Assembly: GCF_000181495.1 (NCBI RefSeq) | Contig: NZ_ABCF01000010.1 | Span: 1-64,000, forward strand | DNA: 64,000 bases | Origin: Bacillus sp. SG-1 | Lineage (GTDB): Bacteria > Bacillota > Bacilli > Bacillales > Bacillaceae_B | Reading direction: 5' to 3' | Part shown: piece by piece, positions 44,832 to 53,790 of the stretch | Layout of the letters: each line of letters starts with the position of its first letter | How positions within the stretch are numbered: the stretch's first letter is position 1 | Notes under the pieces: generated by a model | Told to the model about the DNA's origin: nothing | The model's input: only the letters and a program-made list of their open reading frames with translations | Databases searched by the model: none | Position numbers and translations under genes: made by a program

Positions 44832-45836
44832 TTATTCACTTATGACCTCTTCAGCTATAGTGGTATTCACCAATTTATCATGCTCGATCCGGCCTGGAAG
44901 CTCACCGGCCTCATCCATAATATTTTGGAGGTTATTCCATTCTTCTACATCCAAAATCGGGTCAGTGGCGTAGGAGCCCTGGCTTCTGTAACGGTCGACT
45001 ACCGTTTTGATGATATCTAGTTCGGTATCTTCGAAGTATGACTGGATGATCTCCGCTGTTTCAGCCGGATCATGCTCTTCCACCCACTTTTGAGCCTTAA
45101 AAATCGCTCGTGTGAATTTTTCAATAGTGTCATTATTTTCATTCATGTAGCTTTCTTTTGCCATAAATGTGGTATAAGGTACATGACCGGATTGTTCACC
45201 AAAAGATGCAACAATGTGGCCTTTGCCTTCTTTTTCGAAAATGGAAGCCGTTGGTTCAAACAGCTGTACATAATCACCTGTACCTGAAGCAAAAGCGTTA
45301 GCAATATTGGCGAAATCAATATTCTGAATCAGGTTTAGGTCTTTGTGCGGATCAATACCTTGTTTTTTCAATACAAATTCGCCCACCATCTGCGGCATGC
45401 CGCCTTTGCGCTGCCCAAGGAACGTCGAGCCTTTCAGCTGCTCCCAATCAAAGTTCTCTACATTTTCCCTGGAAACAAGGAAGGTTCCATCCGTTTGCGT
45501 TAACTGTGCAAAGTTGATGACAGGGTCACTTGAGCCTTGAGAATCGACATAAATACTTGTTTCTGATCCAACCAGTGCCACATCAGCCCCATCAGCAAGC
45601 AGGGTGGTCATCGTTTTGTCTCCGCCCCATGTGGTGGTCAATTCAATTTCCAAGCCCTCTTCTTCAAAAAAGCCTTTTTCAAGGGCGACATATTGAGGAG
45701 CATAGAAAATAGAACGGGTAACTTCGGCAACCCTCACCTTTTCTAATTCCTGCTCTTGGTTTGCACAGCCCAAGACACCGATTGAGAGAATGAGGATCAT
45801 AAATAAAGAAAAACTAATCTTCAGCAGCCTTTTCAA
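44832..45836 (-). CDS. ytlA: ABC transporter substrate-binding lipoprotein (NMT1/THI5-like)
   Basis: The signal peptide ends in lipobox VLGC. The mature part has the periplasmic-binding fold of the NMT1/THI5-like/SsuA family (blocks FYAPQYVALEKGFFEEEGLE and VALVGSETSIY). Such proteins bind thiamin pyrimidine precursors, sulfonates or nitrate; the substrate here is unknown. The TTG start follows AAGGAGAGG. First gene of the ytlACD operon. Confidence 0.88.
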   Translation of the reverse strand: MKRLLKISFSLFMILILSIGVLGCANQEQELEKVRVAEVTRSIFYAPQYVALEKGFFEEEGLEIELTTTWGGDKTMTTLLADGADVALVGSETSIYVDSQGSSDPVINFAQLTQTDGTFLVSRENVENFDWEQLKGSTFLGQRKGGMPQMVGEFVLKKQGIDPHKDLNLIQNIDFANIANAFASGTGDYVQLFEPTASIFEKEGKGHIVASFGEQSGHVPYTTFMAKESYMNENNDTIEKFTRAIFKAQKWVEEHDPAETAEIIQSYFEDTELDIIKTVVDRYRSQGSYATDPILDVEEWNNLQNIMDEAGELPGRIEHDKLVNTTIAEEVISE

Positions 45837-45853
45837 ATTGGTTCCTCTCCTTT

Positions 45854-45945
45854 TGTCAGGTCATGGCCCGGGGCATAGTGGCTGCAATGAGTCGCTGCGC
45901 CCGGATGACAGACATATATATTGTTTGCTACCTATCGTATGTCAA
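45854..45945 (-). promoter_or_regulatory. ytlA promoter and long leader hairpin
   Basis: On the minus strand TTGACA (45945-45940) is followed by an AT-rich -10 region near 45915-45922. The predicted transcript starts almost at a long stem: GTCAT-CCGGG against CCCGG-(GC)-ATGAC, with outer TGTC/GACA, ending just before the ribosome binding site. It matches no riboswitch I can name. Confidence 0.5.
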
Positions 45946-46103
45946 AATGAAAAATGTGTGATAGCCTATGTCACATAGAGGGTTATGGTAAATTGAAAGC
46001 TTGTCTGTTTGAATTATTGCTTGTGGGTTTAGGGGATAAAGGGGATAGATGCTGGTTTAGTTTTTGACTTTGAATCGGTTTAGGCTGGTCGTTAGTTAGT
46101 TTT

Positions 46104-46370
46104 TTAGAAAGACCTATAGGAAAGGTTTAGAGGACGATAATTTGTTTTTTTAAATTGGCTTTGTTAAAAACAGATTCGGATAATCTGCATTTAATCTGGA
46201 ATAACAATGTCATTAACTAACAAAGCCTAAAAAATAAAGACCTTTAGGAAGGGTTTAAAGGACGTTAATTGTCTTTATGGGGATTAAAGTCCTCTAGGAA
46301 GACCTTAGAAGACGTTAGTTAGTCTTTTGCAAACTAAAGCCCATCAGAAAAGGATATTGGACTTAATTTT
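46104..46370. repeat. ~50-bp degenerate intergenic repeats upstream of ytmA
   Basis: Units containing CCT(T/C)TAGGAAG and AGGACGTTAATT or a variant appear with anchors near 46133, 46261, 46311 and 46360; the last three are about 50 bp apart. The anchor GGACGTTAATT is shared with the 10.5-kb array. I see no gene in 45837-46423. Confidence 0.6.
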
Positions 46371-46423
46371 TAGGCAGCAGCTTGTCTTATATATAGGCAC
46401 TCGTTTTAAGAAAGGATGAGAAG

Positions 46424-47209
46424 ATGAAGAGCGGGACAATACTAGAAAAAGAAATTTTCCCATCACCGAATCCTAAGGTGGAGCTGTTTTCAATCACATA
46501 CTATGCTGACGGTCTCCGGATCAAAGGAATGGTTGCACAGCCAAAAGATGATGGGCTTTATCCCGGTTTTCTTTATTTAAGAGGGGGAATCAAGAATGTC
46601 GGCCAGGTGCGGCCGGCCCGTATTGCTCAGTTTGCTTCGGAAGGTTTTATCGTGTTTGCCCCTTTCTACAGGGGTAACCAAGGGGGAGAAGGCAATGAGG
46701 ATTTTGCGGGGGACGATCGTCAGGATGCTTTTGCCGCTTTTGATTTGTTGAAAGACTATCCCCGTGTCTCCGGCAGGAAGGTGCATGTCTTTGGATTCTC
46801 GCGGGGAGGCGTGATGGCTCTGCTTACCGGGATCGAGAAGAAAGAAGCCGCATCTGTTGTTACATGGGGCGGGGTGTCAGATATGGTGCTGACATATGGT
46901 GCAAGGAAAGACCTTCGGCGGATGATGAAGAGGGTGATTGGCGGGACTCCTAAAAAGTACCCGATGAGATACAAGTGGAGGACGCCTTTGTATAGGCTGG
47001 AAGAGATTGAGGCTCCGATCCTTATCGTTCACGGAGCCCGAGATCATAATGTATCCATTGAACATGCCTACAGGCTCGAAAAGAGATTGAAAGAACTGGA
47101 CAAAAAGGTGGATTCCTATTATTTTGAGGAGTATACACATTACTTTCCTCCAGCGGTCAACAGGGAGATTGTCGTCATGGTATGCAGCTGGATGAAAAAA
47201 TACAGTTAA
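46424..47209 (+). CDS. ytmA: prolyl-oligopeptidase-like hydrolase
   Basis: Alpha/beta hydrolase of the S9 type (261 aa): nucleophile GFSRGGVMAL (Ser about 126), Asp in HGARDHNVS, His in EYTHYFPP. Soluble, no signal peptide. In B. subtilis ytmA and ytmB lie next to pckA, as here. Substrate unknown; peptidase or esterase. ATG follows AAAGGATGAG. ytmB follows after 15 bp. Confidence 0.88.
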   Translation: MKSGTILEKEIFPSPNPKVELFSITYYADGLRIKGMVAQPKDDGLYPGFLYLRGGIKNVGQVRPARIAQFASEGFIVFAPFYRGNQGGEGNEDFAGDDRQDAFAAFDLLKDYPRVSGRKVHVFGFSRGGVMALLTGIEKKEAASVVTWGGVSDMVLTYGARKDLRRMMKRVIGGTPKKYPMRYKWRTPLYRLEEIEAPILIVHGARDHNVSIEHAYRLEKRLKELDKKVDSYYFEEYTHYFPPAVNREIVVMVCSWMKKYS

Positions 47210-47224
47210 AGGGAGTGTAACACG

Positions 47225-47467
47225 ATGGGTATGGGTCTGGAATTAAACACTATGATTGTCACGAAAGGCAATGAAAAAAGGCTTGAGGAAAATACATTTC
47301 AGCTTGTAAAGGAAGGGTATCGCTTATATCCTATGGAAATTCCTATTGAAGTTAAAAGAACGAAAGATGGCGAAACGAACGGTATCGGAAGAATTACAAA
47401 GCTTCAATGGGAAAATGCGGAAACAGTTATTACATATGAATTGATATCGCTAAACAGCACGAACTAA
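47225..47467 (+). CDS. ytmB: DUF2584-family protein YtmB
   Basis: An 80-aa protein starting MGMGLELNTMIVTKGNEKRL with alternating predicted strands, as in the DUF2584 family. Function unknown. Operon partner of ytmA, with GGGAGTG upstream of the ATG. Confidence 0.82.
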   Translation: MGMGLELNTMIVTKGNEKRLEENTFQLVKEGYRLYPMEIPIEVKRTKDGETNGIGRITKLQWENAETVITYELISLNSTN

Positions 47468-47673
47468 AGAGATTTTTCTATAAAACCTAGTATTTCCCCT
47501 GTTTTTGTATATATTGTTGCTCTTGGAAAAATCCAAGGAGCCGGATTTTTCCCTTGGAGACATGGGCTTTTTTCTCTCTGAACAATGTGAATTAGCTCTT
47601 TTCTTGCTTCTTTACCAGTATATTTACTGTGAATCAAGGCATATCTCAGGAAATTAATATTAAATAGCAACAA
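47464..47673 (-). other. long open frame without start signals, convergent to ytmB
   Basis: About 69 codons read coherently (…PCLQGKNPAPWIFPRATIYT…), but the only starts are TTGs without a ribosome binding site, and the 5' end lies inside the dispersed repeat. It may be the 3' remnant of a gene or a protein-like accident. I could not assign a family. Confidence 0.3.
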
Positions 47674-47692
47674 AGTTTAAGAAAAGAGCCTT
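47659..47692. repeat. dispersed ~34-bp repeat, copy 2
   Basis: ATTAAATAGCAACAAAGTTT then AAGAAAAGAGCCTT; the other copy is at 27214-27247. Confidence 0.6.
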
Positions 47693-47702
47693 TAACAAAG
47701 AA

Positions 47703-47727
47703 GGCGGACTCCTAAATGGAGTCCGCC
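47703..47727. terminator. pckA terminator
   Basis: GGCGGACTCC-taaat-GGAGTCCGCC, a perfect 10-bp stem 12 bp past the pckA stop. T-rich tails lie on both sides. Confidence 0.85.
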
Positions 47728-47738
47728 GCTTTATTTTA

Positions 47739-49328
47739 TTATGACTTAATCGGTCCGCCCTTAGCTTTGATTTCTTCAGGGACGTTTGAAAACTTGTTGA
47801 AGTTATTTTTGAATTTGCCAGCAAGCTCTTTTGCTTTTTCTACATAGGCTTCTTCGTCAGACCATGTTTTGCGCGGTTGAAGTACTTCATCAGGAACACC
47901 TGGTACATTAACCGGAATTTGAAGTCCGAAGATATCGTCTGTAGCCGTTTCAACGTTAGTCAGCTCACCTTCAAGTGCAGCTTGAACCATCGCGCGTGTG
48001 TAGGAAAGCTTCATTCTGTTTCCAACTCCGTACTCCCCGCCAGTCCAGCCGGTATTGACAAGATAGACTTGCGCATTGTGCTCATCGATCTTCTTGCCCA
48101 GCATCTCTGCATAAACTGTGGCAGGAAGCGGCAGGAATGGTGACCCGAAGCACGTTGAGAAAGTAGCTTGTGGAGAAGTGATTCCTCTCTCTGTACCTGC
48201 TAATTTAGAAGTATATCCGCTTAAGAAATGATACATCGCTTGTTCCTTTGTCAGTTTGCTGATAGGAGGCAATACTCCGAATGCATCTGCAGTAAGAAAG
48301 ATGATTGTATTCGGATGACCCGCAACACTTGGATCCACGATATTATCGATCGCTTGAAGCGGATAGGCTGCACGTGTATTCTCAGTCAGCGTGCTGTCTT
48401 CATAATCCGGAATGCGTGTGTCTTCATCAACCATTACGTTTTCCAGCACAGAACCGAAGCGGATAGCATCAAAGATTTGCGGTTCTTTTTCACGAGTAAG
48501 ATCGATAGTTTTTGCATAGCAGCCGCCTTCAATATTGAAAACGCCATTTGGTGACCAGCCGTGTTCATCGTCACCGATCAAGCGGCGGTTCGGATCAGCG
48601 GATAGAGTGGTTTTTCCAGTACCGGAAAGTCCGAAGAACAATGCTACATCCCCTTCCTGGCCAACGTTTGCCGAACAGTGCATGGAAAGGATATCGTTTT
48701 CAGGAAGTATAAAGTTCATGACAGAGAAAATGGACTTCTTCATTTCACCTGCATACTCTGTTCCGCCAATTAATACTGTCCTTTTTTCAAAAGATACAAT
48801 AATGAACGTCTCCGAGTTTGTTCCATCTACATCAGGATCCGCCTTGAAAGTTGGAGCTGAGATGACTGTGAATTCAGCACTATGATCCTTAAGCTCTTCA
48901 GCAGTAGGGCGAATGAAAAGCTGGTGGGCAAAAAGGTTATGCCAAGCATACTCGTTTACGACCCTGATCGGCATGCGGTGCTTCGGATCTGCACCTGCAA
49001 ATCCTTTAAATTCAAAAATTTCATCTTTTTCATGTAAGTATTCAATTACCTTATTATAGAGTTTGTCAAAGCTTTCTGCGGAGATCGGCCTGTTAACAGA
49101 ACCCCATTCGATTTTATCTTTAATAGAAGGTTCTTCAACGATGAACTTATCCTCTGGAGAACGGCCAGTATATTTGCCTGTCTCTGCACGGACAGCACCT
49201 GAATTAGTCAGGATTCCTTCGTTTCGATTCATAACCTTCTCAACTAATTGAGGAACCGATAGTTGAACTTTCGTATTTTTCCCATTAAGTAATTCATTAA
49301 GTTTATTAGACAGGCTAACTGAAGTCAT
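47739..49328 (-). CDS. pckA: phosphoenolpyruvate carboxykinase (ATP)
   Basis: PckA converts oxaloacetate and ATP to PEP, CO2 and ADP, the gluconeogenic entry step. The P-loop [14 protein letters not shown] (kinase-1a), the metal/kinase-2 region [19 protein letters not shown] and the R-loop area [13 protein letters not shown] are present. Length of 529 aa is typical. The ATG follows AAGGAAGG. Confidence 0.97.
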   Translation of the reverse strand: MTSVSLSNKLNELLNGKNTKVQLSVPQLVEKVMNRNEGILTNSGAVRAETGKYTGRSPEDKFIVEEPSIKDKIEWGSVNRPISAESFDKLYNKVIEYLHEKDEIFEFKGFAGADPKHRMPIRVVNEYAWHNLFAHQLFIRPTAEELKDHSAEFTVISAPTFKADPDVDGTNSETFIIVSFEKRTVLIGGTEYAGEMKKSIFSVMNFILPENDILSMHCSANVGQEGDVALFFGLSGTGKTTLSADPNRRLIGDDEHGWSPNGVFNIEGGCYAKTIDLTREKEPQIFDAIRFGSVLENVMVDEDTRIPDYEDSTLTENTRAAYPLQAIDNIVDPSVAGHPNTIIFLTADAFGVLPPISKLTKEQAMYHFLSGYTSKLAGTERGITSPQATFSTCFGSPFLPLPATVYAEMLGKKIDEHNAQVYLVNTGWTGGEYGVGNRMKLSYTRAMVQAALEGELTNVETATDDIFGLQIPVNVPGVPDEVLQPRKTWSDEEAYVEKAKELAGKFKNNFNKFSNVPEEIKAKGGPIKS

Positions 49329-49427
49329 ATTAAATAACCTTCCTTTGTACGTTATTTATTGCTCCCCTTTTTGTCCATCCCTTGAAAAAAGGAGAGCCTT
49401 ATATAAATACCCCTTTGTTTCTCAAGA

Positions 49428-49463
49428 TTAGTATAACACAATAAAACAATTAGTCTATACTAA
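49428..49463. promoter_or_regulatory. inverted repeat in the pckA promoter region
   Basis: TTAGTATA (49428) and TATACTAA (49456) are perfect inverted 8-mers 28 bp apart, overlapping a possible minus-strand -10 (TATACT). B. subtilis pckA is controlled by CcpN; whether these are its sites is inference. Otherwise I see nothing in 49329-49797. Confidence 0.4.
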
Positions 49464-49797
49464 TTAAGTATTTTTTAAACGATGTTTTAAATTGTCACAT
49501 TTGTCCTTACAATAATCGTTATTTTATGAGAGCGCTGACTCAAGGGCTGTATTAATGATTTAGTCTAAAATAAAAGGGAGTAAACATTTATTTTATAAAA
49601 GATTTGTTATATATATATTAAGTTATGCTATTACAAGGGTGCTGAAATGTTACCGTTTTCAATATGATTCTTATATTATATAGGAAGTTTTACGGGAAAT
49701 TAAGCATAAAATCTTAAATTTAAGAAAGAATCTTCCACCTTTACAGGAGAACGGGAAGACGTTGAGTAGCCAGAATATTTGGCATTAAATAAATTTG

Positions 49798-49826
49798 TTG
49801 ACACGTTTTGACAAAGTACGTTAATA
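49798..49826 (+). promoter_or_regulatory. metK promoter
   Basis: TTGACA (49798-49803), 17 nt, TTAATA (49821-49826), about 18 bp before the riboswitch. Confidence 0.65.
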
Positions 49827-49843
49827 TTTAGCATTGAACGGAT

Positions 49844-50147
49844 ACTCTTATTCCGAGTCGGTGGAGGGACAGCCCCAATGAAACCCAGCAACCTGCTTTA
49901 AGAACTTTGGACAGGACATTCAAAAGGATTGGTCCAAACAAGGAGATAGTACGTTTTCTTTTTGGTTGAACCAGAATCATTTTACATGATTTAAGCGGTA
50001 ATGCTTATTCGGATGAAAGTTACTCTGCTCAAAGAGCTATTCTAAGCAAAGGTGCTAATCTGATGCAAGGTTTTCCTTGATCGATAAGAGTGAAAGGCGC
50101 GGCTTAAATCATAACCTTTCCTCTAAAGTAGACGGGAAGGTTTTTTT
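49844..50147 (+). ncRNA. SAM-I (S-box) riboswitch with terminator, extended P3 arm
   Basis: P1 is ACTCTTAT (49844) with ATAAGAGT (50084). The core GGTGGAGGGACAGCCCCAAT, then GAAACCCAGCAACC, and the downstream AAGGTGCTAATC match the S-box consensus. The region between the core halves (about 49893-50048) is some 155 nt instead of the usual 20-30, closed by TGCTT(TA)AGAA/TTCTAAGCA and containing further hairpins. A terminator AACCTTTCC/GGGAAGGTT plus T (50113-50147) follows. High SAM should stop transcription of metK. Confidence 0.92.
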
Positions 50148-50296
50148 ATTGGAAATTTTCCAGCCCTGTAGATGAAGTCTTTTGATAAAATGCTTATGTT
50201 TACTTCATACTACTAAGGGAATGAGTACCGTGATTACGTATTGAGAACAGACCTGATTTCTGTTCGCTTATTATTTTTCTTAAGGGAGGAACACCG

Positions 50297-51496
50297 ATGT
50301 CAAAAAAACGTCGTCTGTTTACATCTGAGTCCGTAACGGAGGGACATCCAGATAAAATTTGTGACCAAATTTCCGATTCAATCCTAGATGCAATCCTGAC
50401 TAATGACCCGAATGCACGTGTTGCTTGTGAAACATCTGTAACAACTGGTCTAGTGTTGGTTGCTGGAGAGATTACAACAAGTACTTACGTAGATATCCCG
50501 AAAATTGTTCGTGAAACAATCAGGGGAATTGGCTATACTCGCGCTAAATATGGTTTCGATGCTGAAACTTGTGCTGTATTGACTTCTATCGATGAGCAGT
50601 CTGCTGATATCGCAATGGGTGTTGACCAGGCGCTTGAAGCCCGCGAAGGCCAAATGAGTGACGAAGAAATCGATGCAATCGGAGCTGGAGACCAAGGTCT
50701 TATGTTCGGTTTCGCATGTAATGAAACAAAAGAGCTTATGCCTCTTCCGATTTCATTAGCTCATAAAATTTCCCGCCGCTTGACTGAAGTACGTAAAGAC
50801 GATGTACTTCCTTATCTTCGTCCAGACGGTAAGACTCAAGTAACAGTTGAGTATGATGAAAATGACAAACCTGTTCGTATCGATACAATCGTCATCTCTA
50901 CACAGCATCATCCGGAAGTTTCTTTAGAGCGCATCCAGCGTAACCTGAAAGAATATGTAATCGACCCGGTTGTTCCAAAAGAGCTTATTGATGAAGATAC
51001 AAAATACTTCATCAATCCAACAGGACGCTTTGTTATCGGTGGACCTCAAGGGGATGCCGGTTTGACTGGCCGTAAAATCATCGTTGATACTTACGGCGGA
51101 TATGCACGTCACGGCGGCGGAGCATTCTCTGGTAAGGATGCGACGAAAGTTGACCGTTCTGCTGCATATGCTGCACGTTATGTTGCCAAAAACCTTGTCG
51201 CTGCAGGATTGGCTGATAAATGTGAAGTTCAGCTTGCATACGCAATCGGTGTAGCACAACCTGTATCAATCTCCATCGACACATTCGGTACAAGCGATGT
51301 TTCTGAAGAGACATTGATTGAAGTTGTCCGCAACAATTTCGACCTTCGTCCAGCTGGAATCATCAAAATGCTTGACCTTCGCCGTCCAATCTACCAACAG
51401 ACAGCTGCTTACGGCCACTTTGGCAGAAGCGACCTTGATCTTCCTTGGGAGCGCACTGACAAAGCAGAGGCTCTTAAACAGCAGGCTCAAGCATAA
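50297..51496 (+). CDS. metK: S-adenosylmethionine synthase
   Basis: MetK makes SAM from methionine and ATP. Signature [12 protein letters not shown] and GGGAFSGKD, with the N-terminal [19 protein letters not shown], are intact. Length 399 aa. AAGGGAGG precedes the ATG. It is controlled by the upstream SAM riboswitch, so the product feeds back on its own gene. Confidence 0.97.
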   Translation: MSKKRRLFTSESVTEGHPDKICDQISDSILDAILTNDPNARVACETSVTTGLVLVAGEITTSTYVDIPKIVRETIRGIGYTRAKYGFDAETCAVLTSIDEQSADIAMGVDQALEAREGQMSDEEIDAIGAGDQGLMFGFACNETKELMPLPISLAHKISRRLTEVRKDDVLPYLRPDGKTQVTVEYDENDKPVRIDTIVISTQHHPEVSLERIQRNLKEYVIDPVVPKELIDEDTKYFINPTGRFVIGGPQGDAGLTGRKIIVDTYGGYARHGGGAFSGKDATKVDRSAAYAARYVAKNLVAAGLADKCEVQLAYAIGVAQPVSISIDTFGTSDVSEETLIEVVRNNFDLRPAGIIKMLDLRRPIYQQTAAYGHFGRSDLDLPWERTDKAEALKQQAQA

Positions 51497-51515
51497 TCAT
51501 AATATAATCGTTTAC

Positions 51516-51545
51516 AGCCCGGGGCATATTGCTTCGGGTTTTTTG
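51516..51545 (+). terminator. metK terminator
   Basis: GCCCGGGGC-atatt-GCTTCGGGT, a stem with an internal mismatch, followed by T6. Confidence 0.8.
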
Positions 51546-51664
51546 TTTCGGAAATAATTTGGGGCTGCCGTTAGAGTACGATGATTGGGGGATGTGGACG
51601 TCTAAGGGGGATGTCGCCATTGGCAAAGCGAAGAATTAGAATTAGAGGGATTAGTGGGCTTATT

Positions 51665-52195
51665 TGATCTTATGGAATGGGTGAATATGAAATCGACCTT
51701 GATAAAAGGCATGTTAGACCCTGTGGAATGCGAGAAAACTCGAATCGGCCGTGTTAAAAGGTTGGTAAGACCCTGTGGAATTGAAGAAAAAAGAAATCGG
51801 CCGTGTTAAAAGGTTGGTTAGACCCTGTGGAATTGAAGAAAAAAGAAATCGGCCGTGCTAAAAGGTTGGTTAGACCCTGTAGAATTGAAGAAAAAAGAAA
51901 TCGACCGTGTTGAAAGGCAAGTTAGACCCTGTGGAATGCGAGAAAACTCGAATCGGCCGTGTTAAAAGGCAAGTTAGACCCTGTGGAATGTGAGAAAACT
52001 CAAAACGGCCGTGTTAAAAGGTTGGTTAGACCCTGTGGAATTGAAGAAAAAAGAAATCGACCGTGCTAAAAGGTTGGTTAGACCCTGTAGAATTGAAGAA
52101 AAAAGAAATCGACCGTGTTAAAAGGCATGTTAGACCCTGTGGAATGGGAAAAAACTCAAATCGACCGTGTTAAAAGACTAATTAGCCCCTGCAGA
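51665..52195. repeat. 52-bp intergenic tandem array (about 10 copies)
   Basis: GACCCTGTGGAAT or a variant starts at 51717, 51769, 51821, 51873, 51925, 51977, 52029, 52081 and 52133, always 52 bp apart, with a partial unit before and a decayed one at 52185. Two variants are interleaved: one with GCGAGAAAACTCG and one with TTGAAGAAAAAAG; the rest (ATCGGCCGTGTTAAAAGG) is shared. The array lies between convergent metK and ytoA. I see no gene in 51546-52343. Confidence 0.95.
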
Positions 52196-52343
52196 TCAAA
52201 AATCAGCCTGCCGTGGCCAACAATTCTAAAAAGATTTACCCCCTCCATCGTCCAGGAGAGGGCGAAATCCTTTCAACATTATACTTTCCCTGCAAAAAAA
52301 AGAATACCTGGAAGGGATAATGGGTAAAAAACAGTAGAATCTA

Positions 52344-52862
52344 TTACTTAAGAGGCTCCGATGATTTATAATATTGGCCTTTTTCAGCGTATTCCCTGGA
52401 GATTCTTTTCATCTCGCTGATATCGTGTTCGTTTAACTCCCTGATCACTTTTGCCGGTCTGCCGAAGGCCATGCTGTTCGGTGGAATCACTTTACCCGGC
52501 GGGACAAGGCTGCCTGCACCGATGAACGCGCCTTCACCGATTTCTGCATTATCCAGGATGGTGGAGCCCATACCAATCAATGCTTTTTTCCTGATTTTGC
52601 AGCTATGCAGGATAACGCTGTGACCGACTGTGACTTCATCTTCCAGGATCAATGGATTGTTGGGGCTTTGGTGAAGAACCGAGTTATCCTGGATATTTAC
52701 TTTGCTGCCGATGATTGTCGGTGCAACATCCCCGCGGATAACCGTGTTGAACCAGACAGAGGATTCCTCGCCGATTTCTACATCACCCGTTATGGTTACA
52801 TAATCAGCAATATAGGCACTCTCAGCAATTTTTGGTTTTTTACCATTGTATTCATAAATCAT
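52344..52862 (-). CDS. ytoA: gamma-carbonic-anhydrase-like hexapeptide protein
   Basis: Left-handed beta-helix built of hexapeptide repeats (172 aa) with gamma-carbonic-anhydrase-like metal histidines in DNSVLHQS, VGHSVILHSC. YtoA-type proteins trimerise; whether they are active carbonic anhydrases or acyltransferase-like is not settled. Single gene; AGGAGAAG precedes the ATG. Confidence 0.88.
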   Translation of the reverse strand: MIYEYNGKKPKIAESAYIADYVTITGDVEIGEESSVWFNTVIRGDVAPTIIGSKVNIQDNSVLHQSPNNPLILEDEVTVGHSVILHSCKIRKKALIGMGSTILDNAEIGEGAFIGAGSLVPPGKVIPPNSMAFGRPAKVIRELNEHDISEMKRISREYAEKGQYYKSSEPLK

Positions 52863-52947
52863 TTTGCTTCTCCTTTCAAAAGGCAGGTATAATATATCTA
52901 ATAATTTGAGTTTATCATATTAAAGGTTGCAATAAGGAGGAATAGCC

Positions 52948-53757
52948 ATGTGGAAATGGGAAACTGAACAGGAAGCGAAGGCGGTCATTGTCATCATTCA
53001 TGGGGCAATGGAGCATCATGGCCGGTACGGGTGGCTCATTGAAATGTGGCGGACATCAGGCTATCACGTGATTATGGGAGATCTTCCGGGCCAAGGGATG
53101 ACATCTAGGGCACAAAGAGGACATATCGATTCGTTTGATGAATATATCATTGAAGTGAAGGATTGGGTCCAGGCCGCTTATCAATTTGACTTGCCGGTGT
53201 TTGTGATTGGACACAGCATGGGAGGATTGGTTGCGGCAAGATTGATGCAGGAATCCCATATCAATATCGCTGGTTTGATTTTGTCTTCTCCTTGTCTGGG
53301 ACTGGTTGATTCGATTCCAAAGCCGCTGGAACTCCTTTCTCACATTCTCAATAAGGTTGCACCGCATGTGAAATTTTCGTCAGGGTTAACGGTTGACCTT
53401 GCTACCAGAAACGAGGAAGTAAGGGAAATCGACAGTAATGACTCATTATACGTAACGAAGGTTTCAGTCAGATGGTACCGGGAACTCGAACATGCCATCA
53501 AGCAGGCTTTTGTGAACATTCAAAAAATGCCTGATATTCCTTTGTTAGTCATGCAAGGCGGAGATGATAAGATTGTAGATAAGTCTCTCGTGAAAAAATG
53601 GTTCAATGAACTTTCGCTTTCAGAAATGCACTATAAAGAATGGCCTAAATGCTATCATGAAATTTTTAATGAGCCTGAGCGTGATGAAGTATTCGAATAT
53701 GCGAAAACATTCGTGGAATCGAGATTAAAAGCAATCGGTTACGTCGTACAGGAGTAA
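52948..53757 (+). CDS. ytpA: alpha/beta hydrolase, lysophospholipase-like
   Basis: Monoacylglycerol-lipase-like hydrolase (269 aa): HGAMEHHGRY, nucleophile GHSMGGLVAA (Ser about 92), Asp in MQGGDDKIVD and a C-terminal His in YHEIFNEPE. B. subtilis YtpA has phospholipase activity and is linked to bacilysocin formation. AAGGAGG precedes the ATG. ytpB follows after about 30 bp, so they form one operon. Confidence 0.88.
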   Translation: MWKWETEQEAKAVIVIIHGAMEHHGRYGWLIEMWRTSGYHVIMGDLPGQGMTSRAQRGHIDSFDEYIIEVKDWVQAAYQFDLPVFVIGHSMGGLVAARLMQESHINIAGLILSSPCLGLVDSIPKPLELLSHILNKVAPHVKFSSGLTVDLATRNEEVREIDSNDSLYVTKVSVRWYRELEHAIKQAFVNIQKMPDIPLLVMQGGDDKIVDKSLVKKWFNELSLSEMHYKEWPKCYHEIFNEPERDEVFEYAKTFVESRLKAIGYVVQE

Positions 53758-53790
53758 AATCCCAGAAGAAACTAGTGTGAGGTGATGTAT

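Noticed and set aside
45840-45990. TPP or SAM riboswitch upstream of ytlA
   Set aside because: None of the conserved sequence blocks of these riboswitches is present. Only an unassigned hairpin is seen.
10391-52195. CRISPR array, suggested by regularly spaced repeats of about 52 bp
   Set aside because: Whole units repeat, including the part that would be the spacer. There are no unique spacers and no cas genes.
52115-52327. 70-aa frame at the end of the 52-bp array
   Set aside because: Part is array sequence and there is no start signal. The remaining text has no recognisable domain.
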